Origin: Chloroflexota bacterium
Lineage (GTDB): Bacteria > Chloroflexota > Anaerolineae > Aggregatilineales > J027
Assembly: GCA_024434115.1 (NCBI GenBank)
Contig: QMIT01000004.1
Coordinates: 341,073 to 405,072, forward strand
Direction of reading: 5' to 3'
DNA length: 64,000 nucleotides
Part shown: one piece after another, positions 9,057 to 19,103 of the stretch
Numbering within the stretch: position 1 is the stretch's first letter
Layout: the number at the start of each line of letters is the position of its first letter
Made by a program: the position numbers and the translations under genes
The notes under the pieces: generated by a model
What the model saw: only the letters and a program-made list of their open reading frames with translations
What the model was told of the DNA's origin: nothing
The model's database searches: none

Positions 9057-10445
9057 CTAAGCCTTACTCGCCTTCACCCGAACACGCGGCCCTTGTGCAG
9101 TATCCTCGATTTCGTACCCCGCCCCTGTGACCGCATCACGTAGAGCATCGGCGTCTTTCCAGCGTTTTTCGGCACGAGCCATTTGACGCTGTTCGACCAT
9201 CGCCAAAATTTCATCGGGGATGATTTCCACAGCGGGCTGCCATGTCGCCAATTGCAAGCCCATCACGCGGTCAAAGTCAAGCAACGTGGCTTTTTTGACT
9301 TGGGGTGGCAAATCGCTCTTGACCATTTCCCACACCAGCGCCAGTACACGCGGCATATTTAAATCGTTGTTGATATGCTCCAAAAACCGCGCTTGGTATT
9401 CGGGGTCAACCGTGTCGCCGGGTTCGCCCCATTCATACGAGGCTTGGCGTAGGCGTTGCAAGGCCGTCACTGCGGCGTCAAGGCTGTCCCAACTAAAGGT
9501 CAATTTGGCCCGATAATGAGCGCCGAGGCAGAAAAATCGGTAGGCCAGTGGATCATAGCCCTTATCAATCAGGGTCTGAATCCGCAAAAATTCGCCGCTG
9601 GATTTCGACATTTTGCTGTCATCCAGTTGCAAAAAATAGCCGTGCATCCAGAAATTCGCCAGACGGGTATTAAAACATGCCTCCGATTGGGCAATCTCAT
9701 TGGGGTGATGGACGGTGATATGGTCTTCGCCACCGCAGTGAATATCAAAATATTCCCCAAGATACTTCGCCGCCATCGCCGTGCATTCAATGTGCCACCC
9801 CGGAAAACCGACGCCCCAAGGACTGTCCCATTCCATCTGGCGTTTGACATCCGGCGTGCTAAATTTCCACAGGGCGAAGTCGGTGGGGTTGCGCTTTTCA
9901 CCCACATCCACCCGCGCCCCAGCCTTTTGACCCTCAATATCCAATCGTCCAATATAGCCATAATCAGGCTGCTTGGAGGTATCAAAATAGATACCGTCCG
10001 ACGTGCGATAGGTATAGCCATTGGCGGCAATCGTCTCAATCGCCTCAATCTGCTCCTCAATGTGATCGGTGGCACGGCACCAAATCGAAGGGTCTTCGAT
10101 ATTGAGATGCTTCAAATCGCTCTGAAAGGCCCGTGTATATTCGGCAGCGATGTCCCACGCGGTTTTGCCCGTGCGCCGTGAGCCTTTTTCCATCTTATCT
10201 TCGCCCGTATCGGCATCCGAGGTCAGGTGACCCACGTCGGTAATGTTCATCACATGCTGTACCTTATAGCCGTTATATTCCAACACCCGCTTGAGAATAT
10301 CCTCAAAAATATAGGTGCGGAGGTTGCCGATATGGGCATAGTCGTACACCGTTGGGCCGCACGTATACAGACCCACTTCTGGCGGATGTAGGGGTTCAAA
10401 AGGGCGTACCGTGCGAGTATAGGTATCGAAGAGTTGCAGTTCCAT
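9057..10445 (-). CDS. cysS: Cysteinyl-tRNA synthetase
   Basis: 462 residues, full length for the family. It charges tRNA-Cys. The catalytic core shows the HIGH motif as HIGN at 38-41, the KMSKS loop KMSKS at 278-282, and zinc ligands C29, C221 and a His/Glu in HHPNE (246-250). The anticodon-stem region and C-terminal helical domain follow. MshC-type mycothiol ligases share the core, but the length and the C-terminal domain favour CysRS. It is transcribed toward the HTH gene, with 88 bases between stop and that gene's start. Confidence 0.97.
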   Translation of the reverse strand: MELQLFDTYTRTVRPFEPLHPPEVGLYTCGPTVYDYAHIGNLRTYIFEDILKRVLEYNGYKVQHVMNITDVGHLTSDADTGEDKMEKGSRRTGKTAWDIAAEYTRAFQSDLKHLNIEDPSIWCRATDHIEEQIEAIETIAANGYTYRTSDGIYFDTSKQPDYGYIGRLDIEGQKAGARVDVGEKRNPTDFALWKFSTPDVKRQMEWDSPWGVGFPGWHIECTAMAAKYLGEYFDIHCGGEDHITVHHPNEIAQSEACFNTRLANFWMHGYFLQLDDSKMSKSSGEFLRIQTLIDKGYDPLAYRFFCLGAHYRAKLTFSWDSLDAAVTALQRLRQASYEWGEPGDTVDPEYQARFLEHINNDLNMPRVLALVWEMVKSDLPPQVKKATLLDFDRVMGLQLATWQPAVEIIPDEILAMVEQRQMARAEKRWKDADALRDAVTGAGYEIEDTAQGPRVRVKASKA

Positions 10446-10758
10446 AGTTTATAGATCGTCCTAAGCGTCAAGCCGATTGCAAAATTGCCGATTTCTTAAA
10501 TACACCAACTCAATGCTATTTGTTGAAGGTTCTAACCTATCGCTGTTTATTTCCATGTTACCTTAGCACAGGCCAATCGTCTATTTTCTATTTTGCCAAT
10601 CTACTAGGAGGGTGGGTTTGTTATTCAAGGGTAACGATTGACTGAATGGCTAATATGGCGGCGCGAGATACAATGGACACAGGTAAGCCTATATAATTAC
10701 AACAAGGCATAGTGCAGCTTGGCTCAATAACCACCGAAAAACTTGCTGGAGAGTCCAT
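10446..10758. other. Divergent intergenic region, cysS to WD40 gene
   Basis: 313 bases without a gene. A consensus TATAAT at 10692-10697 on the plus strand is a likely -10 for the WD40 gene (61 bases before its ATG); no matching -35 was seen. TTGACG on the minus strand near 10471 lies close to the cysS start but lacks a well-spaced -10. Nothing else recognised. Confidence 0.4.
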
Positions 10759-11964
10759 ATGTCAATTCAGCTCAAATTGCTAAAAATTCTTATGAGTATT
10801 TTCCTAGCATTATCGTTTCTACCCGTGACAAGTGCTTACTCACAGCAATCTCTTAACCCAATACTCACTCTTCATCATGATGGTGCTGTCAAAGGGGCTG
10901 TTTGGAATCATGAGAAGAGTCAAATTCTATCTTGGTCATTTGACGGCACAGCGAGAATATGGGATGCCAAAACAGGCGACGAAATCAACACCTTTCATCA
11001 TGCCGAAAGCGTGTATGGGGCGACTTGGGGTAAAGATGAAAATCAAGTTCTCACATGGTCATTAGATGGCACGGCTACGATATGGGATACAAAGAATGGT
11101 GAAGTATTGGTACTTTTGCTTCATGAAGGCCCTGTTGTTAGCGCAACTTGGAATGAGGATGAAACCCAAGCCATGACCATAGACTCAGGGAAAGTGATGC
11201 GTGTATGGGATGTTTCCAACGGAGAAGTTCTGATAAAAGTGGAAAGCGACAGTCCGGTTTGGCAAATATCTGGCGCAGCTTGGAGCCACGATTTCAAAAA
11301 TATCGTCGTTTGGTTTTCTGATGGCAGAATACTGGGTATCGAATCAGACACTGGAGAGACAATTTTTGAATTTCGTCATGACAACGCAGTGCGATCCGTA
11401 AGGTGGAATCAGGATGATTCGACGCTCCTCTCTATTTCGGCTGACTATACTGTACGGCTTTGGAACATCGCCAGTGAGCATAGACCCATAATTTTGAGAC
11501 ATGAAAATGGGGTAAATGGTGCAAGTTGGAATGCCGATGAAACTCTTATCCTCACTTGGACTACAGATAGCCTCATCAACGTATGGGATGCGAGAGACGG
11601 CGCATTATTACACACCTTTAAGCATGAAATCGGCGAGATCAATGGAGCGATATGGAACAATGATGAGACACAGATTATGTCGTGGGGTAATGACCGTACA
11701 TTGCGAATATGGGATATTGGGGCAGAAACCGAGCTAATCCAACTTTCGAAAATCATTATTACGGACGCAATTGGGAAATCGGATGGAGAAGCATTTCTGC
11801 TTTGGTATGGAGGTGAGCTATCCCTAAGAAATTCTGAAAATGGTGAGGAAATATTGGCATTAATTCATGGCGAATTTGTCGCCGGGGCTTTATGGAATGA
11901 AAAGGATAATTTAATTCTCTCTTGGGGTACAGATGGCACAATAAAATTATGGGATTTGCCGTGA
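10759..11964 (+). CDS. Secreted WD40-repeat protein with nine repeats
   Basis: 401 residues, ATG behind GGAGAG. Signal peptide 1-29 (LKLLKILMSIFLALSFLP, cleavage near AYSQ). Nine repeats of about 40 residues follow, each of the form H-x-x-x-V-x-G-A-x-W-N-x-D-E-x-x-I-L-S-W-x-x-D-G-T-x-x-I-W-D; repeat 4 and repeat 8 are the most degenerate. The repeats resemble one another more than they resemble typical WD40 units, with Trp replacing the usual Ser in the third strand, suggesting recent internal duplication. No enzymatic domain. Composition looks AT-rich relative to neighbours. Likely an extracytoplasmic interaction scaffold; partner unknown. Confidence 0.8.
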   Translation: MSIQLKLLKILMSIFLALSFLPVTSAYSQQSLNPILTLHHDGAVKGAVWNHEKSQILSWSFDGTARIWDAKTGDEINTFHHAESVYGATWGKDENQVLTWSLDGTATIWDTKNGEVLVLLLHEGPVVSATWNEDETQAMTIDSGKVMRVWDVSNGEVLIKVESDSPVWQISGAAWSHDFKNIVVWFSDGRILGIESDTGETIFEFRHDNAVRSVRWNQDDSTLLSISADYTVRLWNIASEHRPIILRHENGVNGASWNADETLILTWTTDSLINVWDARDGALLHTFKHEIGEINGAIWNNDETQIMSWGNDRTLRIWDIGAETELIQLSKIIITDAIGKSDGEAFLLWYGGELSLRNSENGEEILALIHGEFVAGALWNEKDNLILSWGTDGTIKLWDLP

Positions 11965-12037
11965 TTAGATTCATTTAGGCATCGTTCGCACAACACAATT
12001 TTTACCCTACCTTCCTTTGACGCCGTGACGATTTGGG

Positions 12038-12066
12038 TTGACCCAAGCGCCTGCCTACGTCATAAT
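12038..12066 (+). promoter_or_regulatory. Sigma-A promoter giving an apparently leaderless transglycosylase mRNA
   Basis: TTGACC (12038-12043), a 17-base spacer and CATAAT (12061-12066). The start codon is at 12075, 9 bases after the -10, where the first transcribed base is expected. There is no Shine-Dalgarno sequence. Confidence 0.65.
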
Positions 12067-12074
12067 CTGCCATT

Positions 12075-14507
12075 ATGCGACTGAAAACACCTTCCCCCTA
12101 CCCCCTGATTTTGATCGCCCTTGCAGCGGCACTCGGATGCAGCCTGACTGGGACACCCGAACCGATTATTGTCACCGCTACCCCGGAAGGCACAGGCGGG
12201 CCAATTTACATCACCGCCACGCCCAATTTTACGCCGACCCCCGAACCCGTCGCCCTGCCCACCCTACCGCCCGAAGACGCCATTACCGCCGCCGAAAGCG
12301 CCCTGTTTAATGGCAACTATGAGGAAGCGGTCAAGCAGTACCAAACGGTGGTCAATCAGGAATTTGTCGCCAGTGACCTCCGCGCCTCGGCCTATTATGG
12401 GTTGGGGCAGGCCAATCTGCGGGAAGGCTTTTTCGACCAAGCCTTTATCGCGTTTAGTGAATTTATCCAGCAGTTCCCGGACGATCCTCGTATCGCCCAA
12501 GCCTATTTTCAGCGTGGGGATGCCAATTTAGGGATTGGCAGTTGGGAAGCCGCCATTACTGACTTTCAGAAATATTTATCCCTGCGCCCCGGCCTAATTG
12601 ACAGCTATGCCTACGAACGTATCGGGGATGCCTATCTTGCGTTGAATCTGCCCACCCAAGCCTTTGAAAATTACCTTGCTGCCGCCGATGCCACCCGCAC
12701 CCTTGTCCCGCTGCTGGTCTTGCGTGAACGCATCGCCGCGACGTATGTGAATCAAGGCTTGTTGACCGAAGCTGTTGCACAATACGACGAAATCTTGCAA
12801 ATCGCCCAAAACGCCGGGTATCGGGCCAGCATCGAATCACAAGCCGCCGCATTGGAATTGCAGGCCGGCAATACAGTGGCTGCTTACACTCGGTTGCAGC
12901 GCATTTTTAACGACTACCCCTCGACCATTTACGGCTACCAAGCCATGCAGACCCTTTTGGCAGCAGGTTATGAAATTGACCCGCTTGAACGTGCCCAGAT
13001 CAGTTTTGCTGCCGAAGATTATGGCGATGTGATTACCGTTCTCAACGATTACAGCACCACCGTTTACACCATGCCCACCGATGCCCTGTTATTGTTGGGG
13101 CAGGCCTATCGGGGTTTGGGTAATTTCGATGCTGCCTTTACGACCCTACAAACGATTACTACCAATTACCCCACCGACCCACTCTTTGGTGTGGCGTGGT
13201 TGGAGCAAGGCCGCACCCTGTTTTTGCAGGGCAATTTTATCGGCGCGGCGTCGCATTACAGCCAGTTACCAACCGTCAGCCCTGCCAGCCTCCAAGCCCC
13301 CGAAGCCCTGTGGCGCTCCGGCTATATCTACGCCACGCAACTCAATGACAATCAGCGTGCCCTGCAAGTGTTTGACCAATTGGGCAAAACCTATCCCGGT
13401 GACGAATGGGCACAGGATGGCCTTTTGATCGCTGCCTCCCTTGCCTTAAACTCTGGTCAGACCCAACAAGCCCAAGCGCTCTACACCCAGTTAGCCAATA
13501 CAGGCACGGGCGAAAACAAAGCATTGGCCTTTTTGTGGTTGGGGCGGCTCTACCGCGATCAGGGTCAAGCCGACCTTGCCGAGCAGTCCTTTTTAGGTGC
13601 GTCCCAAGCCGACTCCGGTGGTTATTACAGCCTGCGTGCCCAAGATATTCTGGCAGGCCAAGAACCCTTCACCCCACCCGCCAGCTATCAATTTGAATTT
13701 GATGAGGCGCAGGAAATCGCCAAAGCTGAAGATTGGATGCGAACCACCTTTGGCATTCAGCAGGAAGGAGCGCTCTACCCCCTTAGCCAAGCGCTAGAAA
13801 CCGACCCGCATATGATCCGGGGGCGTGAATTATGGGCACTGGCGGCGTTTGATGATGCCCGTGCCGAATTTGACACCCTGCGCGAGAGTTACGAAGCCGA
13901 CCCGCTGGCGACCTATCAACTGGCCCATTATTTTGCAGAAATCGGACTGTATCGCTCCTCGATTGAGGCCGCCGCCATTTTGCTGATTAATGCCGGGGTG
14001 GATACTTTAGACGCCCCCGGTTATATCGCCCGTCTGCGCTACCCCATCCACTATGCCGATCTAGTGCTGCCTGCCACCGAAAAATATAATCTTGACCCCT
14101 TGCTCGTATTCAGCCTGATTCGCCAAGAGAGCCTGTTCCAAAGTTTCGCCACCAGTACCGCCGCCGCACAGGGTCTCATGCAAATTATTCCCGACACTGG
14201 GGCCGACATCGCTGCCCAACTCAACTGGCCCAATTACACCAACAGCGATGTCTATCGGCCTTATGTCAATGTCGAGTTTGGCACCTACTATTTGGATTGG
14301 ACGCTTGGCTTGGTAGACAATGTGCCTTACGCGGCACTGGCCGGGTATAACGGCGGCCCCGGCAACGCCCAAGAGTGGCTGTCCATCGCTGGCCCGGATT
14401 TAGACAAATTTGTGCAAACCATCACCTTTGACGAGACGCGCACCTATGTCACGCGCATCTATGAACAATACGACACCTACCGTGCCCTCTATGGCGTCAG
14501 CAACTAA
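12075..14507 (+). CDS. TPR-repeat soluble-type lytic transglycosylase, lipoprotein
   Basis: 810 residues. Residues 1-22 are a lipoprotein signal with lipobox AALGC, so the protein is probably membrane-anchored outside. A Thr/Pro linker precedes about a dozen TPR-like helical repeats (about 60-600), an arrangement like the superhelical U domain of Slt70. The C-terminal SLT domain (about 665-790) has the catalytic glutamate E685 in IRQES, then GLMQIIP and the ALAGYNGGPGN motif. It cleaves the glycan strands of peptidoglycan to 1,6-anhydro products. It appears to have its own promoter and no ribosome-binding site. The next gene starts within its last codons. Confidence 0.92.
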   Translation: MRLKTPSPYPLILIALAAALGCSLTGTPEPIIVTATPEGTGGPIYITATPNFTPTPEPVALPTLPPEDAITAAESALFNGNYEEAVKQYQTVVNQEFVASDLRASAYYGLGQANLREGFFDQAFIAFSEFIQQFPDDPRIAQAYFQRGDANLGIGSWEAAITDFQKYLSLRPGLIDSYAYERIGDAYLALNLPTQAFENYLAAADATRTLVPLLVLRERIAATYVNQGLLTEAVAQYDEILQIAQNAGYRASIESQAAALELQAGNTVAAYTRLQRIFNDYPSTIYGYQAMQTLLAAGYEIDPLERAQISFAAEDYGDVITVLNDYSTTVYTMPTDALLLLGQAYRGLGNFDAAFTTLQTITTNYPTDPLFGVAWLEQGRTLFLQGNFIGAASHYSQLPTVSPASLQAPEALWRSGYIYATQLNDNQRALQVFDQLGKTYPGDEWAQDGLLIAASLALNSGQTQQAQALYTQLANTGTGENKALAFLWLGRLYRDQGQADLAEQSFLGASQADSGGYYSLRAQDILAGQEPFTPPASYQFEFDEAQEIAKAEDWMRTTFGIQQEGALYPLSQALETDPHMIRGRELWALAAFDDARAEFDTLRESYEADPLATYQLAHYFAEIGLYRSSIEAAAILLINAGVDTLDAPGYIARLRYPIHYADLVLPATEKYNLDPLLVFSLIRQESLFQSFATSTAAAQGLMQIIPDTGADIAAQLNWPNYTNSDVYRPYVNVEFGTYYLDWTLGLVDNVPYAALAGYNGGPGNAQEWLSIAGPDLDKFVQTITFDETRTYVTRIYEQYDTYRALYGVSN

Positions 14508-16491
14508 ACGACTCACCCGCCTCCTCTTGGAATCTGTCGCCCCGCTACTGATTGTGGTAGTGGGGTTTCTGCTCTATCGCCCTGCCCTTGATTTGATGCT
14601 ATTTTGGGACGACATCCCACATATGCTCTGGCTGGATACTCATTTGGGTGGTGAATATTGGCTGAGTTCGAGTGGTTTCCCGTTCTATCGCCCTGCCGCC
14701 TTTACCACATGGGAGATTTTGGGGCATAATGCTACTGCCCTACACACCCTTTCCGTTGGGCTACACCTTGTCAATGCTGTGTTAGTTTACGCCCTTGCCA
14801 ATCGTCTCAGCCATTCGCGCCAAGCCGGATTTTTTGCCGGGCTGCTGTTTGTCACCTTCCCCTTTAGCTATCAAACAGTCATCCCCACCCCGGCCCAGTT
14901 TCATCTCTGGCTAACCTTTGGCTTTTTGGCGTCGGCCTATTTGATTTTGGCGTGGCTCGACCATCCCCGGCACTGGAAACTCATCTTGGCATGGGTCGTC
15001 GCGTTTTGGGCCATCTTCAGTCACGAAAACGGCATTGTCGCCCCTGTGCTAATTGGCCTAATCGTCTTGACTGCCCATCCCGATCTGCTGCCTATCCGCC
15101 ACGCCGATTTTCAATTCTCCCGCCTGCGCCAGAATCGTTTCTTAATCGCCCTTGCACCGATTGCTTTTTTTGCCTTGCTCTACGGTCTCATTTGGCAAAT
15201 CATTCCACTCGATAACGACTCGACGGGCCTTAAAACCGCCGCGCTGGATGTCAAAATCGGCCAGACCTTACAGGCGATTGGTTTTCCGCTGGCGGCCCTA
15301 TTTCGTATGTTTATTGACCCTCAGAGCGGCACACTATTGGCTTGGGTCAGCGGCTGTGTGGCCCTTACGATATTTGGCCTATGGTTTTATATGCAGCAGC
15401 GTTGGCCTGTCCATGATGGCGATGATGATTCCCTATCGCCTGCGCCCGTCGAACCGACCCGCCTTGTTGGTCTTGGCCTTTTGTGGATTCCACTGGCAAT
15501 GCTCCCGGCGTGGTTATTTTTGGATGTCGCCTATCTCCTGAGCAACCCGCGTTTGCATTATCTGGCATCGGTGGGGGTTGCATGGGCATGGGCGGGATTA
15601 TTGACCACCCCCCTCCCGCGCCTTGCTCCCCGTTTGCTGCAACCGATTGTTGGTGTAACCGGAATAGCCATCGCGTTGATGATCGCCCTGCCCTTTATCC
15701 AGAATCGGCTGGATGAGCACCATCGGTTGAACGATTACTATCAAGAAATCGCCAACACTGCCGCCGTCGAAAATCAATCCCTGTTGGTGGTCAATCCACC
15801 CGCCTATCTTGCCCCGCGCAAGCCGACCTTTTTATTAGGGGCGGAAGGCAGTGTTTATCTGCCCGATTTTGTCAGTCTGACCGATTTTTTGCGCCTCAAT
15901 GACGGGGATTTTCCACCCAGCGCCATCGAGCATGTCGCCCGTGCGGATGATCTGATTCCTGCCACCACACGGATTTATCAGGTTGAGGCCGCTGGCTTGG
16001 ATCGGGCCACCCTATCCACCTATGACCGGGTGCTGGTCAGTCGGCAAATTGGCGGGGATATTTTCGCCCCTCTTGCAGGCATCCATCTGGAAAATGCGCC
16101 AATTCCAACCACCCCCGCTGCTGATTTTGGCAACGGCATCATTTTGGAATCATTGCAAATCGGGCCAGATGAGATATTGAGCGAGGCCACCGACAAGAAG
16201 ATTTTGCGCTTGGAACTGGTCTGGCAGGTGCAATCTCCCCCCACCGAACTGCTGGAAATTTTTGTACATCTGATGTGTGATGATCGCCTTGCCGCCGATG
16301 CCGATGGCCCGCCTGTAGGTCGTTTGTATCCACTGGCGATGTGGCAACCGGGGGAACGCTGGCAGGATTTCCGTTATTTCATTATCCCCGACGGCCTCTA
16401 CCCACCGGAGTGTTTATCGGTGCTGGTCGGCCTGTATAATCCAACTACCGGGGATCGCCTACCCGTCACCGCGACCATATCCATCAACTAA
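14491..16491 (+). CDS. Polytopic membrane protein, glycosyltransferase (GT-C)-like
   Basis: 666 residues from ATG 14491, overlapping the transglycosylase end by 17 bases; ATG 14461 is an alternative. The first 420 residues contain about ten membrane segments with the early periplasmic-side motif F-W-D-D-I-P (acidic pair after the first helix), as in GT-C lipid-phosphosugar glycosyltransferases. The last 240 residues form a soluble, beta-rich extracytoplasmic domain. It may transfer sugars to envelope components, which would suit the neighbouring transglycosylase, but the donor and acceptor cannot be read. The convergent radical SAM gene overlaps its 3' end by 4 bases. Confidence 0.6.
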   Translation: MASATKRLTRLLLESVAPLLIVVVGFLLYRPALDLMLFWDDIPHMLWLDTHLGGEYWLSSSGFPFYRPAAFTTWEILGHNATALHTLSVGLHLVNAVLVYALANRLSHSRQAGFFAGLLFVTFPFSYQTVIPTPAQFHLWLTFGFLASAYLILAWLDHPRHWKLILAWVVAFWAIFSHENGIVAPVLIGLIVLTAHPDLLPIRHADFQFSRLRQNRFLIALAPIAFFALLYGLIWQIIPLDNDSTGLKTAALDVKIGQTLQAIGFPLAALFRMFIDPQSGTLLAWVSGCVALTIFGLWFYMQQRWPVHDGDDDSLSPAPVEPTRLVGLGLLWIPLAMLPAWLFLDVAYLLSNPRLHYLASVGVAWAWAGLLTTPLPRLAPRLLQPIVGVTGIAIALMIALPFIQNRLDEHHRLNDYYQEIANTAAVENQSLLVVNPPAYLAPRKPTFLLGAEGSVYLPDFVSLTDFLRLNDGDFPPSAIEHVARADDLIPATTRIYQVEAAGLDRATLSTYDRVLVSRQIGGDIFAPLAGIHLENAPIPTTPAADFGNGIILESLQIGPDEILSEATDKKILRLELVWQVQSPPTELLEIFVHLMCDDRLAADADGPPVGRLYPLAMWQPGERWQDFRYFIIPDGLYPPECLSVLVGLYNPTTGDRLPVTATISIN

Positions 16492-17537
16492 AACCCACGC
16501 ATCAATGCTCGCGGCCCACGATATAAAGGGCAGACACATCGCACACATTCGGCACGTTCGCCATTCCGATAAGCCGTCCGCAGTGCTATTGCCGCCGGGT
16601 CATTAAGGGCGTCTTCTAGTTCAACCCCATCACCGTTCAGCTTGCCCCACGACGGCAAAAAATAGCAGGGCTGCAAGCGTCCATCCCAATTGACCACCGC
16701 CGAAATATGCGGAGCATTACAGCGCGGCCCTTCAAATTCGCCCAATCCTAACGGCTCGGCAAAATAATCATACAAGCGGCGCAGTTTGGCAGCGCTTTCG
16801 GCAATGCGACCATCGGCAAAATGGGCAGCATGGGTGCGCTCCAATTCGTCCAAGATCGCCCCAAATTCGGGCAAATCCTCCGTCGTCAATCCACCAAATT
16901 CATTGACGGGCATATTCAGCGGGATGACATCCTCAAAACGTGGCCCGAACGCATAGGGATTAACCGTATCCACCGCCAGAAAACTGACCTGCCGTGCCCC
17001 GGCCACCAATGCCATATCCACGATTTGCGGCATCTGACGAAAATTGGCCCGCATCAACGTGGTACGGGTACTGATGGGGATACCCGCCTTGCTCACAATT
17101 TGCATCCCCTCCAAGATGAGATTCAGTGCATCCACCCCACGAATCTTTTCATACAGGTCGGGGGTCGCCGCGTCCAAACTGACCGTCAGCATGTCCACGT
17201 TGGCAATGACCTCTTCGGCTTGTTTCCGTAGCAAGAGGCCATTCGTCAGCAGCCATATTTTTGACCCCGCCGCTCGAAATCGTTGGGCAATCGCGGGCCA
17301 TTCGGGATGCTGCATCGCTTCCCCACCCGACAGCAAAATCAACTGCGTGCCCAATTTTTGGCTGGATGTTGCCAAGCGTTCCACCAATCCCATGTCCATG
17401 TTGCGGCGCGGCGCTTTCCAAATATCACACATAGCGCATTTACTGTTACATCCATCAGTCAAGTACAGCACCAACAACGGTAGTGTACGCAGATGGTCGG
17501 ACATCAAATTGGGCAGGCTGCGGAGGTTTTTCATCAT
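16488..17537 (-). CDS. Radical SAM protein with SPASM-type C-terminus
   Basis: 349 residues. The [4Fe-4S]-SAM motif is C30-x3-C34-x2-C37 in DGCNSKCAMC. LLSGGE and SLDAA are the following conserved core strands. The C-terminal region has further cysteines (RCNAP, QPCYF, ECVRCVCP) as in SPASM/twitch auxiliary-cluster domains, which act on peptides or on lipid and sugar substrates. The first methionine pair is ambiguous by one codon. It lies divergent from the O-antigen-ligase-like gene and convergent with the GT-C-like gene, so an envelope or peptide-modifying role is possible; no precursor peptide gene was found nearby. Confidence 0.85.
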   Translation of the reverse strand: MMKNLRSLPNLMSDHLRTLPLLVLYLTDGCNSKCAMCDIWKAPRRNMDMGLVERLATSSQKLGTQLILLSGGEAMQHPEWPAIAQRFRAAGSKIWLLTNGLLLRKQAEEVIANVDMLTVSLDAATPDLYEKIRGVDALNLILEGMQIVSKAGIPISTRTTLMRANFRQMPQIVDMALVAGARQVSFLAVDTVNPYAFGPRFEDVIPLNMPVNEFGGLTTEDLPEFGAILDELERTHAAHFADGRIAESAAKLRRLYDYFAEPLGLGEFEGPRCNAPHISAVVNWDGRLQPCYFLPSWGKLNGDGVELEDALNDPAAIALRTAYRNGERAECVRCVCPLYRGPRALMRGF

Positions 17538-17636
17538 GGCGTCTACGATTTCTCATCTTGCGGCAAACAATTCAAGTCCAAAGTATACTTGCCCCAGTTG
17601 TGATTAGCGACCCAATTAAAGTACATCATAATATCT

Positions 17637-19103
17637 ATGAATCCATCACCCCCGACTATTCTTTGGCAGCGTTGGACACAATACCTGACCTATGCCATGC
17701 ACGGCCTGATTTTGTTTATCTTTTTCAGCGCGACATGGTGGTGGCGGCCCCGTTGGGCCTATGCCGAATGGGTACCCGACTTTTTCCGTGAACGACTGAG
17801 TTACCCCTCCAATACCCAAGAATATTTGTCGGTCTACTACATCCGCTTCACACTGGTCTATTTGGTCGTTATTCTGGTCTGTCTGTGGATGTTAACCATG
17901 TTCAAGGGCCTGCGTGAACTGGTCTTGGATGGGCGCATCTGGTGGGCGGCAGGGTTGGTACTGCTTTCCTTGTATATTCGCCTGTCGGTGGGATGGGCCG
18001 ACCAAAAAGGCATTGCCAATTCGCAGGCGATTCAATGGATGCTGGTAACGATTTTTGCCCTGATGGTGACGTGTAATGGCCCACAGCCGCGTTGGGTAAC
18101 AACAGCACTGGTCGGGGGGACAATCTTCCACGCCGCCATCGCCATTACCCAATCAGCTTTGCAGCATGAAGTCAATCTGGCATGGCTCGATCAGCACTGG
18201 CTCAAAATCGGCCTCGATTTGGTCGAATATCGTCGCAGTCCCGATGCCTCCGGTGTACCGGTGGTGCAAGCCGACGGGGTACGCTTCCTACGGGCCTATG
18301 GCCTCACCTCCCACCCTAATCCCTTAGCCGGAGGGTTGGCGGTTGGCATCATCGCGGGTCTGTGGATGTGGCTCAAACCTGCAACGCGCCGCACCGCCGC
18401 ATGGGTCACAACGATTGGGGTTTGGGGGCTGCTGCTGACCTTTAGCCGTTCAGGAATAGGCAGTCTCGCGGTTGGCCTCCTCGCCACCGTTGGCTTATTT
18501 TTCATCAACCGCAATTTAAAAGGCGAGGGATGGCGGGGCATCGTTGCGCTGGCAATGATGCTGGCCCTTGTTGGCGGGGTGTTTTATATCGGCTACCGTC
18601 CACTCATCGAATCCCGCACAGGCGACGGCGAAGAAGGACTGCCCTCCGTCGAGGATATCAGTATTGCCGCCCGTGAAATCTTGACCGAGCAGGCGCGTGA
18701 GATTTTCCATGATCATCGCTGGACAGGCATCGGCATTGGCAATTTCCCGTGGGAAAGCCAAAAAATGATTGACCAAGACCCACGTGATTTAGATATACAG
18801 GGCACAAATGTCCATAATATCTATTATCTGACCCTCGCCGAATTGGGGATTGTCGGGGCAGCCCTCGCTAGTTGGGTTTTCATCTTCGCGGCGGGTCTGC
18901 TGTGGATTCAATGGCGCGAAGGCAAACTCAGCCCCGAAGCCGCCTGTTTATGGGGAGCAGTTGGCGCATGGTTGGCGGTTGGGTGGTATGATTATTATCA
19001 TTGGGTCATCTTTACCCATCAAATTATTTTTTGGGGCGTCATGGCTGCGGCGCTCACCCCAAATCGTAGGTCGGGAGACATAGAAGCTGATGAAACCGAT
19101 TGA
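17637..19103 (+). CDS. O-antigen ligase / Wzy-family membrane protein
   Basis: 488 residues with about eleven to twelve membrane segments. The long extracytoplasmic loop begins with VRFLRAYGLTSHPNPLAGGL, the pattern of the Wzy_C (WaaL/RfaL) family, in which an Arg and His handle the lipid-linked glycan, and includes a late H-N-x-x-Y (VHNIYYLTLAE). Such proteins ligate or polymerise polyprenyl-linked sugars on the outer face of the membrane. A CATAAT box lies only 4 bases before the ATG, so transcription may start at or near the start codon. The small jelly-roll gene overlaps its end by 14 bases. Confidence 0.8.
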   Translation: MNPSPPTILWQRWTQYLTYAMHGLILFIFFSATWWWRPRWAYAEWVPDFFRERLSYPSNTQEYLSVYYIRFTLVYLVVILVCLWMLTMFKGLRELVLDGRIWWAAGLVLLSLYIRLSVGWADQKGIANSQAIQWMLVTIFALMVTCNGPQPRWVTTALVGGTIFHAAIAITQSALQHEVNLAWLDQHWLKIGLDLVEYRRSPDASGVPVVQADGVRFLRAYGLTSHPNPLAGGLAVGIIAGLWMWLKPATRRTAAWVTTIGVWGLLLTFSRSGIGSLAVGLLATVGLFFINRNLKGEGWRGIVALAMMLALVGGVFYIGYRPLIESRTGDGEEGLPSVEDISIAAREILTEQAREIFHDHRWTGIGIGNFPWESQKMIDQDPRDLDIQGTNVHNIYYLTLAELGIVGAALASWVFIFAAGLLWIQWREGKLSPEAACLWGAVGAWLAVGWYDYYHWVIFTHQIIFWGVMAAALTPNRRSGDIEADETD

